Below are positions 42,979 through 52,257 of a stretch of 64,000 nt of DNA, in pieces (the stretch's first letter is position 1; the number at the start of each line of letters is the position of its first letter). Source of the DNA: G965230065 sp965230065. Lineage in GTDB: Bacteria > Bacteroidota > Bacteroidia > Cytophagales > Cyclobacteriaceae. Under the pieces are notes generated by a model that saw nothing but the letters and a program-made list of their open reading frames with translations, was not told the DNA's origin and did not search any database. Location of the stretch: NCBI GenBank assembly GCA_965230065.1, contig OZ245942.1:3658001-3722000 (forward strand), read 5' to 3'. Made by a program: the position numbers and the translations under genes.

Positions 42979-45900
42979 ATGAAAGTCTATTTTACAATTT
43001 TTTTCTTTCTGTCGGTTATTTTTCATCCTCTTTATGCACAGCAGCCCAGGGTGATTTACAACCATACCAATGTGGAAAGTGGATTGAACTACGACCAGAT
43101 TGAGTATATCCTCATGGACCGGGACGGGTTTATCTGGCTTGCCATACAGGCAGGGCTTCAGCGATTTGATGGGTATAATTTTACATCTTACAACTACGAC
43201 GCCAACGACTCCACCACCATTTCTGATATTTTCACAACTACTGTATTTGAAGATTCACAGGGAAAAATCTGGGTAGGTACTGCCAGCAATGGCATCAACG
43301 TGTTTGATAAAGAAAAAAACGCGTTTCTCAGAATTAAGCACGATCCTTCTGATGTTTACTCCCTCAGTACCAATAATATTCCTAAGGGCAAAAAAGTAAT
43401 AGTCGAAGATAAGGAAGGATTTATATGGGTGAATACAGGAAACGGATTGAACAGAATTGACACTACTACTCATAAAGTTGAGCGATTCTATGGCAATTAT
43501 CAGGGGCATATTATTTATGACGAAACAGCACATGCCTTATGGATAGCCGATACCACCCTGAAAAAACTCACCATTGATAACCTGGCGCTCAAAACCTTTG
43601 AAACCCAACATAACATCAAAGCCATTCACTCCATGGTGATGGATGAAAACGGGCTTATCTGGCTGGGTACTGACAAAGGGCTGTCCATCTTTGATAATAA
43701 TGAAAATGCATTTTTGAGTTTGTCTGATTTTTTGTCGAAGCAAACACAAAAAAAGAGCTACCCGTGGGCACAAGATCCCGTCAGGGCTATTTATGAAGAT
43801 TACCGGGGGCATATATGGTTGAGCGTGGAAAAGTCTGTTTATGTAGTCAACCCCAAAGATGGCAGCTACAATATTTTTAAACACGAAACAGAAAATGAAA
43901 ACAGCATTTTAGACGAAACCGTAACCGGAATTTATGGCAATCACCAGGGTACAGTGCTCATTACCTACACCAGCCAGGGTATTACTAAGATCAACATCAA
44001 CTCTAATGGGTTTAACTATATCAGAAAAAAGCCCAATCATCCCAATACCCTGAGCAGCAACACCATAAGGTCAATTTTGAAAGACCAAAAAAATAATTTA
44101 TGGATAGGTACATACAATCATGGTTTGAACAGGCTGGTAGATGGTGATCCTGAAAATGTTGTGGCGTACCGTCACGATCCTGATGATGCTAATTCCATAA
44201 ATTCAGATTATATCACTGCTTTGTATATTGATAGTGGCGACCGCCTTTGGGTGGGTACTTTTGAGAACGGGTTTTGTTATGCTGAAAATATTTATGACAC
44301 GGACAAACTGCAATTCAGACCTTCTTCATTTCCGCACAGGGTAGAGGTGCATGAGTTTACCGAAGACCAGGCAGGAAGAATATGGATCAGTACAGAGCGT
44401 GGTTTTTATATTTATGACAAAAGAAAAGAGACAGTTACTCATTACGGAGATGCGCACAACCAAATACCTGAACTGAAAAAAATCAATGTGCAGTCTGTAT
44501 GGATGGAAGCCCCCAACACTTTCTGGCTGGCTACCTGGAACCGGGGAATATGTAAATTAGTAGTCAATTCAGACAGTCTGCTATCTTCTTCTGTTTCAAA
44601 AGACAGCCTGGTAATTTATGACCAAACTACAGATGTAAAAGGTACTGCCCTTGATAATCGTTTTATTACTATTCATAAGGGCAGGCAAGGTGATTTTTGG
44701 CTCGGTAGCATTGTGAATGGATTGGTAAAAATGACTGAAACACGTGAAGGGGTAAAGTTTACAAAGTACGATAACTCTTCGGGAGCTCCGGCCAATACGG
44801 TGTATGGCATTGCTGAAGATACCCACGGAAACCTGTGGATCAGTACGAAATTCGGTATTGGTAAGTTTGATCCTGCTACCAAGCACTTTACTAATTATTA
44901 TGAAAGTGATGGGCTGCAATCTAATTATTTTATTTGGGATGCAGCCTACCAGCATACCGATGGGGAAATTTTTTTCGGGGGTACCAATGGCTTGAATACA
45001 TTTTACCCTGACAGCATCAGCGATAATAAAGCACCATCCCGGGCTTATCTTTCAAAGTTGATCATCAATCACAAAGAGGTAAATATAGGCGAAGAAATTA
45101 ATGGAAGAACGGTTCTCGAAAGAAGTATACGTTTTACAGACGCGATCACCCTTACGCATGAAGATGTAGTGTTTTCACTGGAATTTGCAGCTTTGAATAT
45201 CACCAATCCCCACGAAGTTTTATTTGAATATAAGCTGGAAGGTTTTGACGAAGAGTGGATTCATGCCAATGCCAGTAACAGAATAGCCACATATACTAAC
45301 CTGCAAAAAGGGAATTATGTATTTAAAGTGCGTGCTTCAAATAGTTTTGGAGACCGTGCAGCCGACCCTGCCGTGCTCGAAATAATAGTAATTCCCCCCT
45401 GGTGGAAAACGTGGTGGGCATTTGGTATTTATTTCCTGGTTTTTTTGCTTTTACTTTATCTGTTCCAACAGCAACTGTTACAAAGGTCGGCTTTGAAACA
45501 TAACTTACAACTGGAACAGGTTAAGCATGAAAAAGACAATGAGCTTAACCGGGAAAAGCTTACTTTTTTTACCAATTTATCGCACGAACTCCGTACTCCG
45601 CTCACGCTCATTCTGGGACCCCTCGAGCGAATGATTCGTAACAATGAAGGGAACAATCGGGTGCAGCAAAACCTGGTTCTCATCCAGAAACAGGCTCGGC
45701 GGTTGCAAAAGCTGACCAATCAATTGATGAATTTCAGGAAATATGAAACAGACAACCTCAGGTTGAAAGCGGCCTCTGGTAACATTGTGGGCTTTGTCAA
45801 AGAAATAACCATCGCCTTCCGGCAGCATGCCAAAATGAAAGAAATTAATTTTGACTTCAAAGCAGCCAAACCCGACATACAGGTATGGTATGACCGCGAT

Positions 45901-47226
45901 AAATTTGAAATTATTTTGGTAAACCTGCTATCCAATGCTTTCAAGTTCACTCCTCCTCACGGGCATGTGCAACTTACTATTTCAACAACTACGTCAGACG
46001 GCGTAAACCTTATACTGCAGAAACTAAACGGAACAGCTTATGCTTCTTATGGAACGCTGCCCGGGCAGGCAAGCAAAGTACTGCAAATAGAAGTGAAAGA
46101 CTCGGGATGTGGTATTTCTTCCGACCAGCTAACCCATATTTTTGACCGTTATTTCCAAGCAAGTAATATCCAAACCATTTCAATGGGCGGCAGTGGCATA
46201 GGGTTGGAAATTACCAAAAACTACGTGGAGTTGCATCGTGGCAGCATCATGGTAAGCAGCGAAGAAGGGGAGGGAACTACTTTTTTTATTTGGTTACCCA
46301 TAGGTAGGGAGCATCTTCAGCCAGATGAAATCATTCAGGCTTTCAAACCCAGCGAGCACAAAGACCATTACCAGTTGGGTAAGTTGTCGGTAAAGGAAAA
46401 ATATGCCGATGTTTTATCTGTGCAACAACATGAAAGTGATAATGGAAACAAACCGCTTTTATTGATTGTAGATGATAACCCGGATATTATTTTCTTTTTG
46501 CAAGAGAGCTTTCATCATGGTTATCAGGTTGAAACAGCCCTTAGTGGAAACGAGGGACTGAAAAAAGCTTTTGCCCTTGTGCCCGACATTATTATCAGCG
46601 ATGTGATGATGCCGGAAATAGATGGGCTTGAGTTTTGCTACAAAATTAAGAGTAACGTTAGCACCAGCCATATTCCTGTTATTTTACTAACAGCCCGCAC
46701 GTCCAACGTGTTCAGGGTAGAAGGCTATGAAACCGGGGCCGATGATTATATCTCAAAGCCTTTTGACGAAAAGGTGCTGCACACCCGGGTGAAAAACCTG
46801 ATTGCCTCCCGCAAAAAGCTCAGGAAAAGATATATTAAAGAAATTACCCTTCAGCCCAAAGACCTTACCATTACCCAACCCGATGAAAAATTCCTGGACA
46901 AGGTGATAAAAATTATTGAGGAAAACATAAGCGATCATCACCTGAAGGTAGAACGCATTGCCAAAGAAATGGGCATGTCGCATTCGGTGCTGTACAAAAA
47001 AATAATGGCGCTCACCGACCTTACTGTTGTAGAGTTTGTACGCACTATCCGCCTCAAAAAAGCAGCTTTTTTGCTCACACAACCTAACATGACAGTAGGG
47101 CAGGCCAGCTATGAAGTAGGTTTTACCGATCCAAAGTACTTCAGCAAGTGTTTCCAGAAGTTTTTTGGGGCTACGCCCAGCACATATGCTTCTGATATGA
47201 AAAACGTAGAGGAATTAGGTAGGTAA
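42979..47226 (+). CDS. Hybrid two-component system regulator (propeller sensor)
   Basis: A 1415-residue one-protein signalling system from ATG 42979 (MKVYFTIFFFLSV, signal peptide cut near YAQ). Periplasmic sensor: fourteen-odd Reg_prop propeller blades (repeats like GLIWLGTDKGLSIFD, NLWIGTYNHGLNRL) and a Y_Y_Y domain (about 700-770). Then a membrane helix (about 813-832), HisKA (His869 in LSHELRTPLTL), HATPase, a receiver (Asp1208 in IISDVMMPE) and a C-terminal AraC-type HTH. Such hybrids sense glycans and activate the adjacent Sus-like genes; here SusC and SusD follow on the same strand. Confidence 0.95.
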   Translation: MKVYFTIFFFLSVIFHPLYAQQPRVIYNHTNVESGLNYDQIEYILMDRDGFIWLAIQAGLQRFDGYNFTSYNYDANDSTTISDIFTTTVFEDSQGKIWVGTASNGINVFDKEKNAFLRIKHDPSDVYSLSTNNIPKGKKVIVEDKEGFIWVNTGNGLNRIDTTTHKVERFYGNYQGHIIYDETAHALWIADTTLKKLTIDNLALKTFETQHNIKAIHSMVMDENGLIWLGTDKGLSIFDNNENAFLSLSDFLSKQTQKKSYPWAQDPVRAIYEDYRGHIWLSVEKSVYVVNPKDGSYNIFKHETENENSILDETVTGIYGNHQGTVLITYTSQGITKININSNGFNYIRKKPNHPNTLSSNTIRSILKDQKNNLWIGTYNHGLNRLVDGDPENVVAYRHDPDDANSINSDYITALYIDSGDRLWVGTFENGFCYAENIYDTDKLQFRPSSFPHRVEVHEFTEDQAGRIWISTERGFYIYDKRKETVTHYGDAHNQIPELKKINVQSVWMEAPNTFWLATWNRGICKLVVNSDSLLSSSVSKDSLVIYDQTTDVKGTALDNRFITIHKGRQGDFWLGSIVNGLVKMTETREGVKFTKYDNSSGAPANTVYGIAEDTHGNLWISTKFGIGKFDPATKHFTNYYESDGLQSNYFIWDAAYQHTDGEIFFGGTNGLNTFYPDSISDNKAPSRAYLSKLIINHKEVNIGEEINGRTVLERSIRFTDAITLTHEDVVFSLEFAALNITNPHEVLFEYKLEGFDEEWIHANASNRIATYTNLQKGNYVFKVRASNSFGDRAADPAVLEIIVIPPWWKTWWAFGIYFLVFLLLLYLFQQQLLQRSALKHNLQLEQVKHEKDNELNREKLTFFTNLSHELRTPLTLILGPLERMIRNNEGNNRVQQNLVLIQKQARRLQKLTNQLMNFRKYETDNLRLKAASGNIVGFVKEITIAFRQHAKMKEINFDFKAAKPDIQVWYDRDKFEIILVNLLSNAFKFTPPHGHVQLTISTTTSDGVNLILQKLNGTAYASYGTLPGQASKVLQIEVKDSGCGISSDQLTHIFDRYFQASNIQTISMGGSGIGLEITKNYVELHRGSIMVSSEEGEGTTFFIWLPIGREHLQPDEIIQAFKPSEHKDHYQLGKLSVKEKYADVLSVQQHESDNGNKPLLLIVDDNPDIIFFLQESFHHGYQVETALSGNEGLKKAFALVPDIIISDVMMPEIDGLEFCYKIKSNVSTSHIPVILLTARTSNVFRVEGYETGADDYISKPFDEKVLHTRVKNLIASRKKLRKRYIKEITLQPKDLTITQPDEKFLDKVIKIIEENISDHHLKVERIAKEMGMSHSVLYKKIMALTDLTVVEFVRTIRLKKAAFLLTQPNMTVGQASYEVGFTDPKYFSKCFQKFFGATPSTYASDMKNVEELGR

Positions 47227-47270
47227 TATTTGAGTTTTTGCCTGTTCATTAGTGACTGATTACCAGAGAA

Positions 47271-47303
47271 ATAACGAAAATACCCCACTCGAATAACGAA
47301 AAT
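47271..47303. promoter_or_regulatory. Direct repeat, candidate regulator binding site
   Basis: ATAACGAAAAT occurs at 47271-47281 and 47293-47303, 22 bases apart (two helical turns) in the same orientation. It lies between the AraC-type hybrid regulator and susC, as expected for two monomers of an AraC-family protein. A CACCTT/AAGGTG inverted repeat follows at 47348-47364. Confidence 0.45.
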
Positions 47304-47423
47304 TTACACCTGCATTAAATTTACCTACCCTTTCAACTTAAATATTCCACCTTCATTTAAGGTGAAAATCCCACATTAGCGATTTGAAAAGAGCTGCTTA
47401 TTTCAATAAAAACGCAACTACTT

Positions 47424-47528
47424 ATGAAAAAGCGACAGTCTGCCTGGTATAAATCGTATTCTTTGAGAATTACATTAATCGTTTCCATGCTCATAGCGCT
47501 GGTGGTATTTCTAATGTTGATAGTATAA
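47424..47528 (+). CDS. 34-residue membrane mini-protein
   Basis: A complete short ORF: ATG at 47424, TAA at 47526. The peptide has a basic N-terminus (MKKRQSAWYKSYSLR) and then one strongly hydrophobic helix (ITLIVSMLIALVVFLMLIV), the layout of a single-pass inner-membrane miniprotein. It lies 55 bases before susC, same strand, in the spacer after the regulator. No family recognised. Could be a chance ORF in the leader, but the basic-then-hydrophobic composition argues for a real gene. Confidence 0.5.
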   Translation: MKKRQSAWYKSYSLRITLIVSMLIALVVFLMLIV

Positions 47529-47583
47529 AACATATAACTTAAAAATTTTCTTAATTCATCATCCAACTTAACACCCAAACTTT

Positions 47584-50500
47584 ATGAGAAAATTCAACAA
47601 CTATCCAAGAAAGCCGGTTTGGTTACTGGCTTTTATGCTGCTGATGTCCCTGGGGCTTCAGCAAAGTTTTGCGCAAAAGACGGTTTCCGGAAAAATATTA
47701 GCCGGAGACAATAATGAGGCTTTACCTGGAGTAAATATTGTGATAAAAGGCACCACCACAGGTACAGTTACAGACATAGAAGGTGAATACCAAATTCAGG
47801 TGCCCGGACCTGATGCCGTCCTTCTGTTCAGTTCAATAGGCTATTCGGCCGAAGAAGTGATTGTGGGCAACCAATCTACTATTAACCTGACATTAGAACC
47901 CGACATTACCCAACTGGGCGAAATTGTGGTAGTGGGCTACGGCTCCCAGGAAAAGAAAGACGTAACCGGTTCCATAGCCACCGTTGGCGAAAAAGATTTT
48001 GAAAACCAGCCTGTTACCCGTTTCGACCAGATATTGCAAGGCCGCACTCCTGGCGTGAATGTAACCAATAGCTCAGGAGCTCCGGGCGGAGCAGTTTCTA
48101 TCCGCATCAGGGGAGCTAACTCTATCAATGGCAACAATGAGCCGTTGTATGTAATTGACGGGTTTGTGGGTGGAAATTTCAGAGACATCAACCCCAGTGA
48201 TATTGAAAGTATTCAGGTATTGAAAGATGCATCGGCTACGGCCATTTACGGAAGCAGGGGAGCCAATGGAGTTGTACTGGTTACAACTAAAACGGGAACC
48301 CAGGGTGAACCCAAACTATCATTCACCGCCCGCTATATGACCTCCGAAATATTGAACACCTGGGACCTGATGGATGCGGCTACATTTGCAGAAACCGCCA
48401 ACCAAAGAGCTACTGCTTTAAATATCCCTAATTTGCCTTTTACCGATGCAGAAATTGCAGGGTTTAGGCAAAATGGTGGCACTGACTGGCAGGATGAATT
48501 ATTAAGACGTGCTGGAGGACAGGAATACCAGTTAGACTATTCAGGTGGAAAAGATAATATCACTTATTTTGTTTCTGGTAACTATCTGGACCAGGAAGGA
48601 ATTCTCATTAACTCAAACTTCAAAAGGTATTCATTGCGAACCAACGTAAAAGCAAACTTATCGGAAAAGCTCAATGCCAACCTGAAGATGAACTTTGTGA
48701 GAAGAGAAACTAATAATACAAGTGGAAATGGTAATACATCTGGCCCATTGGCGGGTGCGTTGGCCTGGGCACCTACTACGCCGGCACGTGATGCAAATGG
48801 TGCACTTACAGTGCGTGATCCCATTTCTTCTATCAAAGGAAACCCTATCGAGCTGGCAGAAAACGATGATATTGATGAAGTCAATACTTTCAATGCCAAC
48901 GGTGGGTTTAATTATGAGATTATTGACGGACTAACCTTAGATGTAGGCTTTGGCGTAAGTTATAGCAACAGGCAAACTAAAAACTATTCGGCCAACTCTA
49001 TTAATGATAACCCTAATGCCAGCAGAGGCTCATATGAAAATGTTTTTCTGCAAAACACCAATACCCTGAATTACACAAAAACTTTTAATGAAATTCATAC
49101 CCTTACGGTAACTGGGGTTTTTGAGCAACAATTGTTGCAGTCAGAAGGGTTTAGCACTACGGCCTCAGGCTTGCAATTTCCAGAACTTAAGTACGAAAAT
49201 GTTACCCTTGCCAGTTCTGTAAACTCACAAGCTAACCAAGAAAAGCAAACCATTCGGTCTTACATCGGAAGAATTAACTATTCACTCCTGGATAGGTACC
49301 TGATTACTGCTTCTGTAAGAACTGACGGTTCTTCCAAGTTCAGGGGCGATAACAAATACAGTACTTTCCCTTCTGTAGGGTTAGGATGGAGAATTTCTGA
49401 AGAAGGCTTTATGGAAGGAAGCTTTTTTGATGACCTGAAGCTGAGGGCCAGCTGGGGTGAAACCGGTAGCCAGGCCATCCCTGTATTTGGTACGGTTACC
49501 ACTTTTTACACCGATGACCAGCGTGCCGGTACTTCTTTTGAAAATGGCGTGCTTACTTCCGGTATCATCATTGGTAATCCCGGTAACCCTAATTTGAAAT
49601 GGGAAACTACCGAGCAAATTAATGTGGGAATTGATATGCAGGTACTGAACGGAAGATTGGGCTTCACTGCCGACTATTTCCAAAAAAGCACAACTGACCT
49701 GCTACTTAGTGAACCCTTACCACAGTATTCAGGTGGAGGAGCAATATTCCGAAACCTGGGCGAAGTGGATAATACTGGTTTTGAATTTGGGATAAACAGT
49801 ACAATAATTGATAACGGTAGTTTCAATTGGTACTCCAGTTTCAATGCTTCATTTCTTACCAATGAAGTAACCAGCATTGGAGACAGGGAAAAGATTTTTC
49901 AGAGTGGAGATGCAGGGGCAGGCCTAACCAATTTGCCAGAATTGGTGATTATACCAGGCAATCCATTATCAAACTACTGGGGACTCAAATACCTTGGTGT
50001 ATGGCAAGCTGATGAAGCAGCAGAAGCCGCTTCGTATGACAACGTACCGGGTGATTCTAAGTATGAAGACCTCAATGGTGATGGCAGCATTGGTGGTGAT
50101 GACTATCAAATTATCGGTAGCGGTATTCCTACCACATTGATGGGGTGGAATAATACGGTTACTTATAAAAACCTAACCCTTAATGTTTTCTTTCAGTCTA
50201 TGATGGGATATGATAAATGGAACTTTACCTATGCTCAGGCGGTAATGGCCAATGCTGATGCACGGGAAGTAACCCATGTAGACATTGCTAACCGATGGAT
50301 TGCCGATGTAAACGAAGACACCGATATACCTGCTTTTAGTGAGACTGACGTATCTGAAATCCAATCTTCTCGTTTTATCGAGTCAGGAGATTTTATCAGG
50401 TTAAAAAATATTAGCTTGACCTATAATCTTCCCAAAGATTTAATCCCGGGCATAGATGCTTCTTTTATGGTGGGTGCCAATAACCTTTGGACCATTACAA

Positions 50501-50622
50501 ATTATAAAGGTATTGACCCTGAATCTTACTCTAATGTTGGTTCAGGTGAGGCCATTGCAGCAGATGCTGGTTCGTATCCTAATGCTAAAACATGGACTTT
50601 CGGGATTAACGTCACATTTTAA
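47584..50622 (+). CDS. susC: SusC/RagA-type TonB-linked outer-membrane transporter
   Basis: A 1012-residue outer-membrane transporter. Signal peptide to Ala30, a carboxypeptidase-like domain (VSGKILAGDNNEALPGVNIV), TonB-box region, plug with VVGYGSQEKKDVTGSIATV and NGNNEPLYVIDGFVGG, then a beta-barrel ending WTFGINVTF. The DASATAIYGSRGANGVVLVT signature of SusC is intact. It imports oligomeric nutrients captured by SusD, encoded 19 bp downstream, powered by TonB. The nutrient cannot be told because no enzyme gene is in the locus. Confidence 0.95.
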   Translation: MRKFNNYPRKPVWLLAFMLLMSLGLQQSFAQKTVSGKILAGDNNEALPGVNIVIKGTTTGTVTDIEGEYQIQVPGPDAVLLFSSIGYSAEEVIVGNQSTINLTLEPDITQLGEIVVVGYGSQEKKDVTGSIATVGEKDFENQPVTRFDQILQGRTPGVNVTNSSGAPGGAVSIRIRGANSINGNNEPLYVIDGFVGGNFRDINPSDIESIQVLKDASATAIYGSRGANGVVLVTTKTGTQGEPKLSFTARYMTSEILNTWDLMDAATFAETANQRATALNIPNLPFTDAEIAGFRQNGGTDWQDELLRRAGGQEYQLDYSGGKDNITYFVSGNYLDQEGILINSNFKRYSLRTNVKANLSEKLNANLKMNFVRRETNNTSGNGNTSGPLAGALAWAPTTPARDANGALTVRDPISSIKGNPIELAENDDIDEVNTFNANGGFNYEIIDGLTLDVGFGVSYSNRQTKNYSANSINDNPNASRGSYENVFLQNTNTLNYTKTFNEIHTLTVTGVFEQQLLQSEGFSTTASGLQFPELKYENVTLASSVNSQANQEKQTIRSYIGRINYSLLDRYLITASVRTDGSSKFRGDNKYSTFPSVGLGWRISEEGFMEGSFFDDLKLRASWGETGSQAIPVFGTVTTFYTDDQRAGTSFENGVLTSGIIIGNPGNPNLKWETTEQINVGIDMQVLNGRLGFTADYFQKSTTDLLLSEPLPQYSGGGAIFRNLGEVDNTGFEFGINSTIIDNGSFNWYSSFNASFLTNEVTSIGDREKIFQSGDAGAGLTNLPELVIIPGNPLSNYWGLKYLGVWQADEAAEAASYDNVPGDSKYEDLNGDGSIGGDDYQIIGSGIPTTLMGWNNTVTYKNLTLNVFFQSMMGYDKWNFTYAQAVMANADAREVTHVDIANRWIADVNEDTDIPAFSETDVSEIQSSRFIESGDFIRLKNISLTYNLPKDLIPGIDASFMVGANNLWTITNYKGIDPESYSNVGSGEAIAADAGSYPNAKTWTFGINVTF

Positions 50623-50641
50623 TAACTAAAATAAGACTACA

Positions 50642-52096
50642 ATGAAAAACATAATATTATTAATAGCATTTATTTTCAGCACTACGGCATGTTCTGATTT
50701 TTTGGAGGAAGATTTATCTGCCCAGATTACATCAGACAGTGGCGCTTTGAGCAATGAAAAAGGACTTACTGCTGCCCTGGCAGGTACTTACAAACCTTTG
50801 ACATACACCTGGAACTCAGGACTTGGTAATGCCTCTACGCAAGCCATTTTAATGGGAGGTGATGACCTTACTACCCACAAAGCTAGTAACAAAGCAGACT
50901 TTCGGGAATTTGATCAGTATAGAGTAGCCCAGCAAAATGGCAGGTTACCTTTTGTATGGAGTGGTGCTTACAAGTCTATTCAAGGTGCCAATAATATAAT
51001 TGCTAATTACGAAAGTGCTACCGGAGATCAGGCTGTTATCCAGCAAATTGCTGGAGAAGCGTTCTTTCTGAGGGCTTACAATTATTTCTGGATAGTTCGC
51101 TTGTGGGGCGAGGCACCGCTCGTACTAGAGACCCATGTTTTTGATGAGGCTATTTTGTCAGTGGATAAAAGCTCTGTGAGTGATATTTATGCACAAATTA
51201 TTGATGACCTTACCATGGCTGAAAACCTGCTGGGCGATACAAAACCCAAACCAGGCCGGGTTAATAAAGGTACAGCCAAAGCAGTGTTAGCCGAAGTTTA
51301 TCTGCAAATGGCCGGATGGCCCCTGAAAGATGCATCAAAATATGCCATGGCAGCCAGTAAAGCCAAAGAAGTGATAGATAATGCAGGAACCTATGGCTTT
51401 GGCTTAATGGAAAATTTTGCTGACTTGTGGAACCCTGAAAATGATGGAAATCCGGAAGAGGTTTTTGCCCTTAACTTTTGGGCAGGAGCCTGGTACAATG
51501 GCAATGCGGTATATGGCCTGCCTGCCATTCCTAGTGATATCGGTGGGTGGGATGACTATTTCACTGAAATTACTTTCTTTGAAGAATTTCCTGAAAGCCC
51601 AAGAAAAGAAGCTACCTTCATGACAGAATTGGAAGATGGAACTCCCTGGCAGGAATTTTCTACCGGAAGGCCGTATTATCAAAAACTACAGGGCGACAGT
51701 AAAAACTGGCAAAATGCGATCTCATTGCCTTTGGAAAGAATGGCCGAAGTGTACTTTGTTTTTGCAGAAGCTCAGATAATGTCTACCGGGAATAACTCAG
51801 ACCCTGACGCGCTGGAAGCTGTGAATAAAATTGTTCGCAGAGGAGAAGGATTGCCCCCTAATACACCGAATGCATCTGTAGACTGGACATCGGCTACACA
51901 AGAGCAAATTGTGCAGGAAAAAGCCTGGGAATTTGCCGGAGAGTATAGCCGATGGTTTGACCTGGTGCGCCTTGAAATGGTAGAAGAAGTAGTTGCTAAA
52001 AAAGACCCGGCCGACTTGCAACCACTTGGTGATATTCAATATTATGTTCCTTTGCCAGCGAGTGAAACCCTGGCGAACCCAAATTTGGGCGAGTAA
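50642..52096 (+). CDS. susD: SusD/RagB-type nutrient-binding lipoprotein
   Basis: A 484-residue surface lipoprotein with lipobox STTAC (Cys17). The SusD fold is recognised from TPR-like helices (GEAFFLRAYNYFWIVRLWGE), DIYAQIIDDLTMAENLL, NKGTAKAVLAEVYLQMAGWP and the C-terminal EKAWEFAGEYSRWFDLVRL. It caps SusC and delivers ligand. Transcription probably ends at the strong terminator at 52120. Confidence 0.95.
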   Translation: MKNIILLIAFIFSTTACSDFLEEDLSAQITSDSGALSNEKGLTAALAGTYKPLTYTWNSGLGNASTQAILMGGDDLTTHKASNKADFREFDQYRVAQQNGRLPFVWSGAYKSIQGANNIIANYESATGDQAVIQQIAGEAFFLRAYNYFWIVRLWGEAPLVLETHVFDEAILSVDKSSVSDIYAQIIDDLTMAENLLGDTKPKPGRVNKGTAKAVLAEVYLQMAGWPLKDASKYAMAASKAKEVIDNAGTYGFGLMENFADLWNPENDGNPEEVFALNFWAGAWYNGNAVYGLPAIPSDIGGWDDYFTEITFFEEFPESPRKEATFMTELEDGTPWQEFSTGRPYYQKLQGDSKNWQNAISLPLERMAEVYFVFAEAQIMSTGNNSDPDALEAVNKIVRRGEGLPPNTPNASVDWTSATQEQIVQEKAWEFAGEYSRWFDLVRLEMVEEVVAKKDPADLQPLGDIQYYVPLPASETLANPNLGE

Positions 52097-52119
52097 GTTA
52101 TAAGTATATTTTAGATTTA

Positions 52120-52156
52120 GACTTCCGAAGTTTTCAAAATTTCGGAAGTCTTTTTT
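52120..52156 (+). terminator. Intrinsic terminator of the susCD operon
   Basis: GACTTCCGAA (52120-52129) and TTCGGAAGTC (52141-52150) form a perfect 10-bp stem with an 11-base loop, followed by six Ts (52151-52156). Located 24 bases after the susD stop. Confidence 0.9.
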
Positions 52157-52180
52157 AAAATCATTTTGTTCAGCCAGCAC

Positions 52181-52222
52181 AAAGAGAGGTTTAATGCATT
52201 CAAAAGACATTGCCTCTCTTTT
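52181..52222. terminator. Second hairpin with T tract
   Basis: AAAGAGAGG (52181-52189) pairs with CCTCTCTTT (52213-52221), followed by Ts. It lies between susD and the convergent phosphoesterase gene (stop 52258), probably as a back-up terminator. Upstream As give some function in the other direction. Confidence 0.65.
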
Positions 52223-52257
52223 TATTTATCCAGACAGGGAAGTTCGGGGTCCGTCAA

